Below are positions 31,819-41,516 of a stretch of DNA of 64,000 nucleotides, piece after piece (the first letter of the stretch is position 1; every line of letters starts with the position of its first letter). The DNA is from Tenacibaculum sp. 1_MG-2023. GTDB taxonomy: Bacteria; Bacteroidota; Bacteroidia; Flavobacteriales; Flavobacteriaceae. The DNA is taken from the NCBI RefSeq assembly GCF_030547425.1, contig NZ_JAUORH010000009.1, forward strand, positions 1 through 64,000. The letters run 5' to 3'. Under the pieces are notes generated by a model. That model saw only the letters and a program-made list of their open reading frames with translations, made no database searches and had not been told where the DNA came from. The position numbers and the translations under genes were made by a program.

Positions 31819-33519
31819 TTAATTATTATTTATTGTTTCTTTTACTTCACCACATTTTAGCATACTATCTCCAAAATACGGGTTTAACACTTGTTTTTCT
31901 TTACTTAGCCAATAAGCTCCTTTATCACTATCAGCCATAGGGCAGTATTGTTTATAGGTCACCTCATTTATCCCGAAAGACTGAACTGCCATAATAAAAT
32001 GCTCTGATACTACTTTAAAATACTTTCGTTGTATAGCAACATCAGTTGTTTTTGCTATTTCTGCATTACTTGATTTTAATGCAGGAATTAATTGCATCCA
32101 TTGTTGGTGTGTTACTTTATTAGTTAGTAACTTCATATCAATCGATATTAAGTCCTTTTGCAGGTTTTCAGCACTAGTTTTTGCAGCGTCAGCATCCGTT
32201 TTTACTAAAGCATCTTTTAACTCTATATAACCTTCATAAGCATTTTGAAGCTGCTTTTTAAACTTTTTAGGCGTGTTAAAAGATTCTGTAATTTCTTTAG
32301 TATGATTCATCATTGATTTTTTTCCTTGTAATTGTGCTGAAGCATCTATTGTAAATACTCCATTCGTCACAATCTCCTCTCCTGACTCTAATCCTTTTTT
32401 TATTTGATAATTCTCACCTACTCTTCCTCCTAACACAATCTCACGCATTTCAAAAATTGGTTTGCTAGCGTCTGGTTTTACATATACAATTGAACGCTTT
32501 CCTGTCCATAATACTGCTGTTCCAGGAATACTTAATTGTTGTTCAGTTTGTTTTTCTGTAGCTTCCACTTTTCCTGTAACAAACATCGCTGGTTTAAACT
32601 TTCCTTTGTTGTTAATTAACACGGCACGCATGGTTATAGTTCTAGTTTCTGGATTCATAACAGGGTCTATAAATGAAACTTTTGCCTTAAAAGTTTCATT
32701 AGGATAGGCATTTGTAATAATTGATATACTTTGACCTACTTTAAAATTACTTATTTGATTTTCGTAGACATCAAAATTTGCCCAAACAGTACTCAAATTA
32801 GCTAGCTTTAACAAAGCTTGTCCCTGGCTTACATAATCACCTTGTTCAACTAGTTTTTCAGATACTGTACCAGAAACTGTGGCATATACAGGAAAGTTTT
32901 CTTTGACTTTTCCTGTTTTCTCTATCTGTTTGATTTGTTTCTCTGATAGCTTCCATAATTTCAGTTTATTTCTAACTGCTTTATACAATGCGGGTTGATT
33001 TTCTTTTACAGAAGCTGCTGTTAATAATTCTTGTTGTGCTTTTACCAATTCAGGAGAATATACCGTTGCCAAAAACTGACCTTTGTTGATTTTTTCTCCT
33101 GTAAAATTCACGTTTAAACGTTCTATTCTTCCTGCAAAATAACTTACTTGTACTGCGTTTGACTTTTCGTTTTCTGCTATTTTTCCGGATAATGTAATTG
33201 TATTATCTGCATTGATAGCATTACCAATCACAGTTGTTTGTACATTTGCTAATGCCAATGCATTTTTTGTCAATTTAAACTGGTTTACAGCTAATCCTTC
33301 AGCTCCGACTTCCGCAGGAATTAAATCCATTCCACAAATAGGGCAGTCTCCTGATTCTGGTTGCATAACTTGTGGATGCATAGAACATGTCCATATTTCA
33401 CCTGTTTCTGCTGTATTATGGTCATAGGTCGCCTCACTTTTTGAAGAACCTCCAAAGAGTAGCCATCCTAAGGTTACCCCTACAATTAAAACTACTATGT
33501 ATATTATATATTTTTTCAT
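31819..33519 (-). CDS. CusB-like RND adaptor with heavy-metal-binding and DUF3347 domains
   Basis: A 566-residue membrane-fusion protein: N-terminal membrane anchor (about 5-22), a heavy-metal-binding HMBD (WTCSMHPQVM, then GDCPICGMDLIP; Cys45, His48, Cys59, Cys62), the barrel-sandwich/hairpin/beta-barrel adaptor core (about 85-395, with FAGRIERLNVNFTGEKINKG and LVEQGDYVSQGQALLKL), and a C-terminal DUF3347 domain (about 400-560) with CPMADSDKGAYWL. It links the inner-membrane pump to the TolC-like channel in periplasmic copper/silver export. Confidence 0.93.
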   Translation of the reverse strand: MKKYIIYIVVLIVGVTLGWLLFGGSSKSEATYDHNTAETGEIWTCSMHPQVMQPESGDCPICGMDLIPAEVGAEGLAVNQFKLTKNALALANVQTTVIGNAINADNTITLSGKIAENEKSNAVQVSYFAGRIERLNVNFTGEKINKGQFLATVYSPELVKAQQELLTAASVKENQPALYKAVRNKLKLWKLSEKQIKQIEKTGKVKENFPVYATVSGTVSEKLVEQGDYVSQGQALLKLANLSTVWANFDVYENQISNFKVGQSISIITNAYPNETFKAKVSFIDPVMNPETRTITMRAVLINNKGKFKPAMFVTGKVEATEKQTEQQLSIPGTAVLWTGKRSIVYVKPDASKPIFEMREIVLGGRVGENYQIKKGLESGEEIVTNGVFTIDASAQLQGKKSMMNHTKEITESFNTPKKFKKQLQNAYEGYIELKDALVKTDADAAKTSAENLQKDLISIDMKLLTNKVTHQQWMQLIPALKSSNAEIAKTTDVAIQRKYFKVVSEHFIMAVQSFGINEVTYKQYCPMADSDKGAYWLSKEKQVLNPYFGDSMLKCGEVKETINNN

Positions 33520-33523
33520 CTTT

Positions 33524-34759
33524 CTACTTTATTAAATAACTAATAATGGTACTTTGAGTATAATAAGTCACTTCTGATGTAATGATGTTTGTTTGAAACT
33601 TTAATTGTAACTCCTGAATATCTAACACATCGTTAAAATCGATTGTACCTGTCTCGTAACTTTTTACCAAAATTTGTTCTGCATTTTTTGCTTGCTCTAA
33701 ATTTTTAAGCTGTGTTCTGTGACTTATCATCGCTGCATTTCTATCTGAAACTGCTCTATACAATACAGATTCTAGCGTATTATATCGTTGTTCTTTTTGC
33801 GATAGAATTTCCTCTTGCTGTAACTTATTTTGTTTGCTTATAGATTTATTTTTCTTATTGAAAATAGGAATTGACAACGATACCATTGGCATTACAATAT
33901 CTTTTCCATTATCAACCATATTCATATCTGTGCGCTTTTCAACATTTACATAATCAAGTCCAAAACCAATCATAGGTTGTTTTTCTTTTTGGTTCAAGAA
34001 CTCTGATTGTTCTACGGAAGTGTATAGCTTATCAAACTTGATTAACTCTGGGTGTAATTTTAAAGTACTTGGTTGTATTTTATCCGCTTCTTTCGGAACT
34101 TGCAAACTATTAACCACTGAAATTGATGTATTAACTTCTTGATTCAATAATCTATTAAATGCTTTTTCTATCCCTGAAAATGTTTCTACTAATACTTCTT
34201 TTTGTTGATTTAACTCATTCTGTCTTATCTGTAACCTTAACACATCTACCGCTGATGCCTTACCTACTTCTACTGAAGTTAATGCTAACTTTTCATACGT
34301 TTTAAGCAATTCTATATTTTCATCCAATACTTTTTGCTTTGCTTTAATTTCATAGAGTTTATAATACAACTGCGCTACTGATGTTGCTAACTTACGTTTT
34401 ACAATTATGATATCTTGATAAGCTGCATCAGCTAATGAGGATACATAGTTTTCCCGTGCTGTTATGGTTCCGAAGAAAGGAATCATTTGTTTTACAGAAA
34501 GCTTAAACTTTTGTGGACCTGTACGTGTTTCTGGTGTACTCACAAAATATCCTGCTCCAAACTCGGTATTAGGCAAAGTATTTACTTCTTCCTTTTTCTC
34601 AGAAATACGTTTATGCTTTGTATTAAACTGTTGTACTTCTGGATTGTTTTCTAAAGCAGTCTTAATATACTCCTTTAGATTTTGTCCTTGCATCGTAAAA
34701 GCAAAAAACACAGTAGCTAGAAATAAAGCTGCTTTTTTATTATTCTTTTTAAAACTCAT
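33524..34759 (-). CDS. TolC family outer-membrane efflux channel
   Basis: A 411-residue protein with a signal peptide (about 1-25, ending TMQGQ) and two long coiled-coil halves typical of TolC/CusC: NLKEYIKTALENNPEVQQFN, then KELAT-like helices in the middle, and EQILVKSYETGTIDFNDVLD near the end. It would form the outer-membrane exit duct of the metal pump. Start overlaps the cusA-like stop by 11 bases, and the adaptor gene follows after 4 bases, so the three are co-translated. Confidence 0.92.
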   Translation of the reverse strand: MSFKKNNKKAALFLATVFFAFTMQGQNLKEYIKTALENNPEVQQFNTKHKRISEKKEEVNTLPNTEFGAGYFVSTPETRTGPQKFKLSVKQMIPFFGTITARENYVSSLADAAYQDIIIVKRKLATSVAQLYYKLYEIKAKQKVLDENIELLKTYEKLALTSVEVGKASAVDVLRLQIRQNELNQQKEVLVETFSGIEKAFNRLLNQEVNTSISVVNSLQVPKEADKIQPSTLKLHPELIKFDKLYTSVEQSEFLNQKEKQPMIGFGLDYVNVEKRTDMNMVDNGKDIVMPMVSLSIPIFNKKNKSISKQNKLQQEEILSQKEQRYNTLESVLYRAVSDRNAAMISHRTQLKNLEQAKNAEQILVKSYETGTIDFNDVLDIQELQLKFQTNIITSEVTYYTQSTIISYLIK

Positions 34760-37700
34760 CTCTTTTCATTTTACGTTTTAATAAAAATTCTTCTCTCCAA
34801 CTATACAGCACTGGTACTATAAAATACGAAGTAACATCTATAATCATTCCTCCAAAAGCAGGAATCGCCATCGGAATCATAATATCACTACCTCTTCCTG
34901 TAGAGGTTAATACTGGCAACAAAGCTAAAATGGTTGTTGCTGTTGTCATTAAACAAGCTCTTATACGTTTATTTCCTCCATGCAAAGCAGATGTTCGAAT
35001 CGCTTCAATAGTTTGAGGTTTATCTCTTTTAAAGGTTTGCGTTAAATAAGTTGCCATTACTACACCATCATCAGTTGCAATTCCAAACAATGCGATAAAC
35101 CCTACCCAAACAGCAACACTTAAATTAATTGGATGCATTTGAAATAACTCTCGCAAGTTTTCTCCAAATACACTAAAATTCAAGAACCAATCTTGCCCGT
35201 ATAACCACATCATGATAAATCCTCCTGCAAAAGCTACTGTAATTCCTGTAAACACCATTAACGAAGTAGCTACTGAACGGAATTGGAAATAGAGTATTAA
35301 AAAGATAATCATCAATGCCAATGGCACTACTACCGATAAGGTTTTTTCTGCTCTTAATTGATTTTCATAGGTTCCTGTAAACTGATAGGATATTCCTTTA
35401 GGAACAACTAATTCTCCTGAATCTACCTTTTGCTGAATTGCTTTTTGAGCAGCCTCTACTACATTTACCTCAGCAAAACCGTTTAACTTATCAAACAATA
35501 CATATCCTATTAAAAACGTGTCTTCACTTTTAATCGTTTGAGGTCCTTGTTCGTAACGAATCGTTGCTAATTCACTTAGCGGAACTGGAGTTCCTTTGGC
35601 TACTGGTACGTAAATATTTTCTAAATCGGTTGGATTAGATCGTAACTCTCTTGGATAGCGAACTCGAATTCCATAGCGCGCTCTCCCTTCTACCGTTTGC
35701 GATAATTGCATACCTCCTACAGCTACTTTCAACACATCTTGTACGGTTTGAACGGCAATTCCATAACGAGCTAATTTCTCTCTATCAATATCAATTAGCA
35801 GGTAAGGTTTTCCTACAATTCTATCAGCAAAAACAGCTTCTTTTTTAACACCTTCTACTTTCTTTAAAACTCCTTCAAGCTTTACACCAAAAGCTTCAAT
35901 TTGTTTTAAATCTTGTCCTTTTACTTTGATTCCCATCGGTGCACGCATTCCTGTTTGTAACATAACCAATCGGGTTTCGATAGGTTGTAGTTTTGGTGCC
36001 GACGTTACTCCTGGCAGCTTCGTTGCTTTTACAATTTCATTCCAAATATCATCGGGTGATTTGATATGCGGACGCCAGTTTCGGAAGAACTCTCCATCTT
36101 CATCAGGAATAAGTTCCTCTTTTGCATTAACAGTTTGCCACGCTTCACCTTCTTTCACTCGTAATGACGTTCCGTTTTTCAATACAAAATCACCATTTTC
36201 ATCAATCTTGAATCGTTGACGCTCTCCTTCAGAATTTAAAGCATATTCTGGTTTGTAATTAATTATGTTTTCATACATCGATAAAGGTGCAGGATCTAAT
36301 GCAGAATCTGTTCTCCCTGCTTTACCCACAACTGTTGCTATTTCTGGAATATTAGCAACAGCCATATCTAATTGTTGTAATACTCGCTTATTCTCTTCTA
36401 CTCCCGAATGCGGCATAGAAGTCGGCATCAATAAAAATGATCCTTCATTTAACGAAGGCATAAACTCTTTTCCTGTGTTCTTAAAAATGAGGAATCCGCA
36501 AATTAACACTGTTAATGGAATGGTTAAAAACAGTCCTTTATTATTCAATGCCCATTGTAATATCTGATTGTACTGTTTTTGAAGTAAACTGAAAAAGCCT
36601 AACAATCCAAAACAAATAAGTGCTACAAATAAAAGATTGGTAACAATACTTTTATCAACTCCTAAAGGTCTCCAATATTCTGCTAACAAACCAACAATTG
36701 CTAGTGCTGATATAACAATATTGATAGTGTTTACTGATAGTGTAAAGCTATACTTGGAAAACGAAAAATGAGTTGTTGTTTTTCCTGAGTAATTACTCCA
36801 GAACTGTACAACTCCGAAAGCTGTTAATGCAATTCCTAGCCAGTTTCCGTAAAACACAGAGATAATACCCAACACAATTAAAACTCCATTTAAAATGTAC
36901 TTAAAGTTTTTCGTTAGCTCTTTTTTTCTGAATAAGATAGCTGCGAACGGTGGTATTAAAAACAATGCTACTACAATCGCCGCTATTAATGCGAACGTTT
37001 TGGTAAATGCTAGTGGGCGGAATAATTTTCCTTCAGCACCAATCATCGTAAACACCGGAATAAAACTGATAATCGTTGTCATTACTGCAGTTACGATTGC
37101 TCCTGAAACTTCTGCTGTTGCATTATATACTATTTGATTGATGGATAGAGATTCCTTGTCATTCGTACCTCGTTCTGTCGAAATGACTTCTTTTCCTTCT
37201 ATTCTCTCTTTTCTATTCTCTCTTTTCTCTAAATGGCTAATAATATTTTCGGAGAGTATGACCCCGACATCTACCATGGTTCCAATAGCAATAGCAATAC
37301 CTGATAAGGCTACAATGTTTGCATCTACCCCAAAGGCTTTCATTGCTATAAAAACCATTAATACTGACACAGGTAACAGTCCTGATATTAATACAGAAGC
37401 TCGTAAATTGAAGACCATCACAACAATTACTAATATGGTAATGAGTATTTCTAACGTAAGTGCTTCGTTCAACGTATCTAAAGTTTCATGGATTAACTCA
37501 GTACGATCATAAAACGGAACTATTGTTAATTGAGAAGTTCTACCGTCTTTTAACTCTTTACTTGGTAAACCTGCACTTAACTCTTTAATCTTTGCCTTTA
37601 CATTGGTAATTACTTCTAAAGGATTAGCTCCATAACGGGCTACAACTACACCTCCTACTACTTCAGCTCCTTCTTTATCTAAAATACCTCTACGAGGTTC

Positions 37701-38558
37701 AGCTCCTAACGATACTTTTGCTATATCTTTTATTCGTATTGAAGTATAATTTTTAGCAGTTACTACAGCATTTTCAATATCTGCTATTGACTTTACATAT
37801 CCTAAACCACGAACTAAATATTCAGCTTGATTTATTTCTATCGTTTGCGCTCCAATATCTTGATTACTTTGCTTTACTGCTGCTACAATTTGTTGTAAAC
37901 TGATACTATATTGACGCATCAATTCTGGCTGTACGTCTATTTGGTATTCTTGAACATAACCTCCTATTGAACTTACTTCAGATACTCCATTTGCAGATGA
38001 AAGTGCATATTTTACATAATAATCTTGTACACTACGTAATTCATTTAAATCCCAACCTCCAGTTACATTTCCATCTTCATCACGTCCTTCTAGTGTGTAC
38101 CAAAAAATTTGACCTAAACCTGTTGCATCAGGGCCTAAAGAAGGACTTACCCCTTCTGGTAATAAATTACTTGGTAATGAATTTAGTTTTTCAAGAATTC
38201 GAGAACGACTCCAATAAAAATCTACTCCTTCATCAAAAATTACATAGATGCTTGAAAGTCCAAACATAGAGGAACTACGAATGGTTTTTACTCCTGAGAT
38301 TCCTAATAAAGATGTTGTTAATGGATAGGTTATTTGGTCTTCTATATCTTGTGGTGATTGTCCATCCCACTTTGTGAAAACAATTTGCTGATTTTCTCCA
38401 ATATCTGGTATTGCATCAACCGCGACAGGGTCATTTGGCAAAAAACCTGTATCTAAATTAAATGGTGCATTTACAGTTCCCCATCCTACAAATAAAACGA
38501 GTAATATAACTGCTACCAGTTTGTTTTCTATTAAAAATTTGATGCTTTTATTTAGCAT
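34749..38558 (-). CDS. CusA/CzcA family heavy-metal RND pump
   Basis: A 1269-residue proton-driven inner-membrane exporter with twelve membrane spans and two periplasmic porter loops. Visible features include DAIPDIGENQQIVFTKWDGQ at the porter entrance, LSGIAIAIGTMVDVGVILSE in the span-4 region with the conserved Asp, and GFIALFGIATDDGVVMATYL. It likely expels Cu(I)/Ag(I) given the HMBD adaptor. Residues about 440-475, in the loop after ENIISHLEKRE, are extended by a Lys/Glu/Arg-rich stretch whose DNA holds a 30-bp palindrome. First gene of the operon. Confidence 0.94.
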   Translation of the reverse strand: MLNKSIKFLIENKLVAVILLVLFVGWGTVNAPFNLDTGFLPNDPVAVDAIPDIGENQQIVFTKWDGQSPQDIEDQITYPLTTSLLGISGVKTIRSSSMFGLSSIYVIFDEGVDFYWSRSRILEKLNSLPSNLLPEGVSPSLGPDATGLGQIFWYTLEGRDEDGNVTGGWDLNELRSVQDYYVKYALSSANGVSEVSSIGGYVQEYQIDVQPELMRQYSISLQQIVAAVKQSNQDIGAQTIEINQAEYLVRGLGYVKSIADIENAVVTAKNYTSIRIKDIAKVSLGAEPRRGILDKEGAEVVGGVVVARYGANPLEVITNVKAKIKELSAGLPSKELKDGRTSQLTIVPFYDRTELIHETLDTLNEALTLEILITILVIVVMVFNLRASVLISGLLPVSVLMVFIAMKAFGVDANIVALSGIAIAIGTMVDVGVILSENIISHLEKRENRKERIEGKEVISTERGTNDKESLSINQIVYNATAEVSGAIVTAVMTTIISFIPVFTMIGAEGKLFRPLAFTKTFALIAAIVVALFLIPPFAAILFRKKELTKNFKYILNGVLIVLGIISVFYGNWLGIALTAFGVVQFWSNYSGKTTTHFSFSKYSFTLSVNTINIVISALAIVGLLAEYWRPLGVDKSIVTNLLFVALICFGLLGFFSLLQKQYNQILQWALNNKGLFLTIPLTVLICGFLIFKNTGKEFMPSLNEGSFLLMPTSMPHSGVEENKRVLQQLDMAVANIPEIATVVGKAGRTDSALDPAPLSMYENIINYKPEYALNSEGERQRFKIDENGDFVLKNGTSLRVKEGEAWQTVNAKEELIPDEDGEFFRNWRPHIKSPDDIWNEIVKATKLPGVTSAPKLQPIETRLVMLQTGMRAPMGIKVKGQDLKQIEAFGVKLEGVLKKVEGVKKEAVFADRIVGKPYLLIDIDREKLARYGIAVQTVQDVLKVAVGGMQLSQTVEGRARYGIRVRYPRELRSNPTDLENIYVPVAKGTPVPLSELATIRYEQGPQTIKSEDTFLIGYVLFDKLNGFAEVNVVEAAQKAIQQKVDSGELVVPKGISYQFTGTYENQLRAEKTLSVVVPLALMIIFLILYFQFRSVATSLMVFTGITVAFAGGFIMMWLYGQDWFLNFSVFGENLRELFQMHPINLSVAVWVGFIALFGIATDDGVVMATYLTQTFKRDKPQTIEAIRTSALHGGNKRIRACLMTTATTILALLPVLTSTGRGSDIMIPMAIPAFGGMIIDVTSYFIVPVLYSWREEFLLKRKMKRDEF
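37158..37187. repeat. Dispersed-type palindrome inside the CusA-like gene
   Basis: GTCATTCG at the left and CGAAATGAC at the right form an imperfect inverted repeat of 30 bases, translated in frame as part of EVISTERGTNDK. I recall GTCATTTCGAC...GAATGAC-type dispersed repeats in Flavobacteriaceae intergenic DNA; this copy appears to sit within coding sequence. Confidence 0.55.
37199..37226. repeat. Tandem 14-bp repeat in the CusA-like gene
   Basis: CTATTCTCTCTTTT occurs twice in direct succession. It lies beside the palindrome and encodes the Arg/Glu/Lys-rich start of the loop extension. The unit is not a multiple of three, so copy-number change would shift the frame. Confidence 0.7.
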
Positions 38559-38663
38559 AAAAAAATGATTTTAAACAATTAAACATTGATGTTAAAAAAA
38601 CATCGAATACGACAAATCATCCTATTGAAATTCTCAAAAGGACGAATAGTTATTATTTAAAAA

Positions 38664-39083
38664 TCATATTAAATATACTTCATCAAGTACCTGAATATCC
38701 TTGATGACCAGTGGAGGTGTATAATCTTTAAAAGGAATTACTTTATCGTGAATTCCTTCAAACAAATTAATATAACTATAATAAAATGATGCTATAAAAA
38801 CTTGTTGATCAAAAGACAATTGATCAAAAGATGTATGTTTTAAAGTATCTTGTCCTTCAACTACAGAAGCTACATCTTGACAACAATTTTTCTTTATTAC
38901 TGAGCATTCTTCAGATCTTGATTCTTGCTTCATATCCATTCCGCAAGATTCAGCCTTTACAAAATAGCTTGTACCCACTAACATATCACCACAAAAGTGA
39001 CTATTAACTGTAAATGACATCGTAGATAATAATACTACAAAAGTCATTAAAATAGATGCTATTTTATGAAATGCTTTTTTCAT
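38664..39083 (-). CDS. HYC_CC_PP family metal-associated protein
   Basis: A 139-residue exported protein: signal segment (MKKAFHKIASILMTFVVLLS), then the VNSHFCGDMLVGTSYF motif, CGMDMKQESRSEECSVIKKN and NCCQDV, and a final YTPPLVIKDIQVLDEVYLI. The H-x-C, CC and PP elements name the family, found in Bacteroidota beside heavy-metal RND pumps. Cys, His and Met residues suggest metal binding in the periplasm. The ATG at 39083 is chosen because the next upstream start is TTG inside the promoter. 105 bases before the CusA-like gene; likely same regulon. Confidence 0.85.
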   Translation of the reverse strand: MKKAFHKIASILMTFVVLLSTMSFTVNSHFCGDMLVGTSYFVKAESCGMDMKQESRSEECSVIKKNCCQDVASVVEGQDTLKHTSFDQLSFDQQVFIASFYYSYINLFEGIHDKVIPFKDYTPPLVIKDIQVLDEVYLI

Positions 39084-39092
39084 TTTACTCCA

Positions 39093-39100
39093 CAAAAGTA
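39093..39100 (-). promoter_or_regulatory. -7 element of the HYC_CC_PP gene / metal efflux operon
   Basis: CAAAAGTA reads TACTTTTG, matching TAnnTTTG. Its position implies a very short leader, almost leaderless, for the ATG at 39083. Confidence 0.4.
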
Positions 39101-39133
39101 CAAAAAATTAATTTTCAAAAACTTAAACAATCC

Positions 39134-40198
39134 TTAAAACCATTTTTTATATTTAAAATACCCTAACATTACTACTACTGTAAACAGAATAACACCCCAC
39201 ATTACAAAGTATCCACTACGATAAGTTAGTTCAGGAATATATTCAAAGTTTGTACCATAAATACCCGCTATAAAGGTAATGGGAATGAATACTACCGAAA
39301 ATATCGTCAGTATTTTCATAATATCATTCAACCGATTGTTTACGTTTGTTGAGTATACAGTAAGTTGTTCACTCAACATGCTTTTATAATTTTCAACTGA
39401 ATCATAACTTCGTTGAACCAAATCATTTAAATCGTTAAAAAATGGTTGTTCTTTTTTAGTTATTAATTCGGTTTTTAAAGCTCTAAAACTGTTTATTGCC
39501 TCTCGAGCTGGTCTTATTGCTTTTCTAAAATAATTAAGTTCTATTTTATATTTATTAATTTCTTGTAATATATTTTTATTGGGCTGGAGTAGAATTTTAT
39601 CTTCTAAATCTTCTACTTTTTCTCCAAAGGTTTCCATTAAGAAATTATAATTATCTACAATTACATCTAATAAACAATACTTTAAATATGTTACACTATA
39701 ATTTCGTACCCTTCCTTTTTTATGACGTAATCTTTCTCTAATTGACTCAAAAATATCTCCTTGCTTTTCTTGAAAAGTAATTAGCACATTCTGTAATAAG
39801 TACATAGATATTTGCTCTGCTTCAAGCTTATGGTTTTCTTTATTTAAAAACAGCATTTTAATACTCGTAAAAATATAATGCTCTTCAATATCTACTCTAG
39901 GTCTTTGATCGGTATTTACAATATCTTCAAGAACAAGTATATGAATATCAAATAACTCACCAATTTCTCCAACTAATTCAACATCGTGTAATCCGTCTAT
40001 ATTAATCCAAAGTTTTTTATACTTTCCAATATAGCTCTTGAGTTCGTTTATATCTTTTAGCTCTACTTCTATAAATTCATTTTCATCATATCCTATTAAT
40101 CGTATTCTTGTATTCTCTTCTTTTTGATTTCCAACAAAAACGGGGCTTCCAGGAATTACATTTTTAGTATTTTTTTGTTTTATTATAAATCGAGTCAT
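39134..40198 (-). CDS. corA: CorA family magnesium/cobalt transporter with GTN motif
   Basis: A 354-residue pentameric Mg2+ channel: cytosolic funnel domain with LWINIDGLHDVELVGEIGEL, LVLEDIVNTDQRPRVDIEEH and long stalk helices, then two C-terminal membrane spans (about 290-312 and 327-347). The signature loop reads AGIYGTNFEYIPEL, so the usual GMN is GTN (Gly315, Thr316, Asn317). GMN lines the pore mouth and is nearly invariant in CorA. The ATG at 40198 (MTRFIIKQKN) is preferred over a TTG 5 codons upstream. Co-oriented with the TerB-like and Usp genes. Confidence 0.92.
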   Translation of the reverse strand: MTRFIIKQKNTKNVIPGSPVFVGNQKEENTRIRLIGYDENEFIEVELKDINELKSYIGKYKKLWINIDGLHDVELVGEIGELFDIHILVLEDIVNTDQRPRVDIEEHYIFTSIKMLFLNKENHKLEAEQISMYLLQNVLITFQEKQGDIFESIRERLRHKKGRVRNYSVTYLKYCLLDVIVDNYNFLMETFGEKVEDLEDKILLQPNKNILQEINKYKIELNYFRKAIRPAREAINSFRALKTELITKKEQPFFNDLNDLVQRSYDSVENYKSMLSEQLTVYSTNVNNRLNDIMKILTIFSVVFIPITFIAGIYGTNFEYIPELTYRSGYFVMWGVILFTVVVMLGYFKYKKWF

Positions 40199-40205
40199 GT
40201 TGTTT

Positions 40206-40583
40206 TTAAACAAGTTTGAATAGTTTATGCAACTTTGCCAAAATTATAAGTTCTGACTTATTTTTTCTGGCATAAGAACTAGAAATTTCATGTGATGCAG
40301 CTAATAAATCATGAATTACTTTTTTTGAGAATTTCTCTTTGTCTGCTAAATAATATTTTTTAAAGCTTTCATAGGCTACTTCTGAAGTAACTTTTTCTTT
40401 AATCAACCTTCTTAAGGTTTCATAAATCAATTCACTATCCGATTTGTTTTCTGAAGTAGACCAATTTTTTTCCACCCTTTTAACAATACTCTTTTTTTCT
40501 TCTATCGTCATCTTTTTATCAACCATAGAAACTGCATAAAACAAGTTAGCTATACTTTTATAGAACTCTTCAGTAAACTTCAT
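40206..40583 (-). CDS. TerB-like helical protein
   Basis: A 125-residue all-helical acidic/basic protein: EEFYKSIANLFYAVSMVDKK, MTIEEKKSIVKRVEKNW and VIHDLLAASHEISSSYARKN. The helix pattern with A-V-x-x-V-D-K-K-M-T-x-E-E resembles TerB-type domains, which often bind metal through acidic residues, but the match is weak. It lies between Usp and CorA genes (2 and 7 bases apart), so the three form an operon linked to stress or ion balance. Confidence 0.65.
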   Translation of the reverse strand: MKFTEEFYKSIANLFYAVSMVDKKMTIEEKKSIVKRVEKNWSTSENKSDSELIYETLRRLIKEKVTSEVAYESFKKYYLADKEKFSKKVIHDLLAASHEISSSYARKNKSELIILAKLHKLFKLV

Positions 40584-40585
40584 AA

Positions 40586-41419
40586 TTACACTATTTCTGG
40601 TAATATTAATAAAGGTATTTTACTATTAAATGCCGATTTTTTAATTACGTTTTCATCTAACAAACGATTAAAGAAGTTGTATTTATGATTTATTAAAACC
40701 AACAGTTCGCTTTCTGTTTCTTCTATATGATTTTCTAAAGTTAATGTTTCAGAATCTTTCCAATCTAACTTTTTATACACAACATTTAGCTCTTGTAGTA
40801 ATTCTCTTAATTTAACTTTATTTCTTTGCTGATTTTCAGACAAAAAACTTTCTTCTGAAAGATTTACAACTTCAATTAAACTTTTTTTAATTGTCGTTAA
40901 ATTCACTAAAAATTGTAGTTCTCTTACTGTAAACGTTCTTTTATAATTTGTTGAAAATACTATCTGATGTAATGCTTTATACCTATAATTCATTGGTACT
41001 ACCAATATTGGGCATTCATTAACCGCATTAATTATTTTCATGGTATTGGTACCAATAAATGTTTCGGTTAAGCTTTTTGCTCCTTTTGTACCTGTAATTA
41101 CAACATCAATATCCTTTTCTTTAATTGTGTTCGTTACTGCTTTGGTTAATGAATTAGATGCTACAATATAATCGTATTTAAAACTAGTACTCTCTCTTCT
41201 TAAAACATCAATCAGATACTTTAATTCGTCTTCAATTTCATTATCCATTTCATTAAACCATTTTTCATTTTCTTCATCACTTAATAACTCTGAAGGTTGG
41301 CTTATATATACATCTAATAAATAAATAGTTGCCTCAACACCTTTGAATAGTTGTTTTGTATAATTCAAAGCACTAATCGCTGCTTCTGAAAAATTATATG
41401 GTATTAAAATATTTTTCAT
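40586..41419 (-). CDS. Universal stress protein, two Usp domains
   Basis: A 277-residue cytosolic protein with tandem UspA folds. Domain 1 (about 1-145) has KNILIPYNFSEAAISALNYT and the nucleotide-site pattern VVITGTKGAKSLTETFIGTN and CPILVVPMNY. Domain 2 (about 148-277) is more divergent, with LHQIVFSTNYKRTFTVREL and IPLLILPEIV. Such proteins bind ATP or act as stress sensors. First gene of the operon with the TerB-like and CorA genes. Confidence 0.9.
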   Translation of the reverse strand: MKNILIPYNFSEAAISALNYTKQLFKGVEATIYLLDVYISQPSELLSDEENEKWFNEMDNEIEDELKYLIDVLRRESTSFKYDYIVASNSLTKAVTNTIKEKDIDVVITGTKGAKSLTETFIGTNTMKIINAVNECPILVVPMNYRYKALHQIVFSTNYKRTFTVRELQFLVNLTTIKKSLIEVVNLSEESFLSENQQRNKVKLRELLQELNVVYKKLDWKDSETLTLENHIEETESELLVLINHKYNFFNRLLDENVIKKSAFNSKIPLLILPEIV

Positions 41420-41516
41420 AACGGTATAGAATTATGATTTCCAATCAAATATAATTTTTTATTTCGAGATTGTATTTACAAAACCAGAAGTATATTTGTA
41501 ATAAAAATACTCAATA

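Noticed and set aside
37138-37512. 124-codon plus-strand frame inside the CusA-like gene
   Set aside because: Antisense shadow; Thr/Ser/Ile-rich with no recognisable domain.
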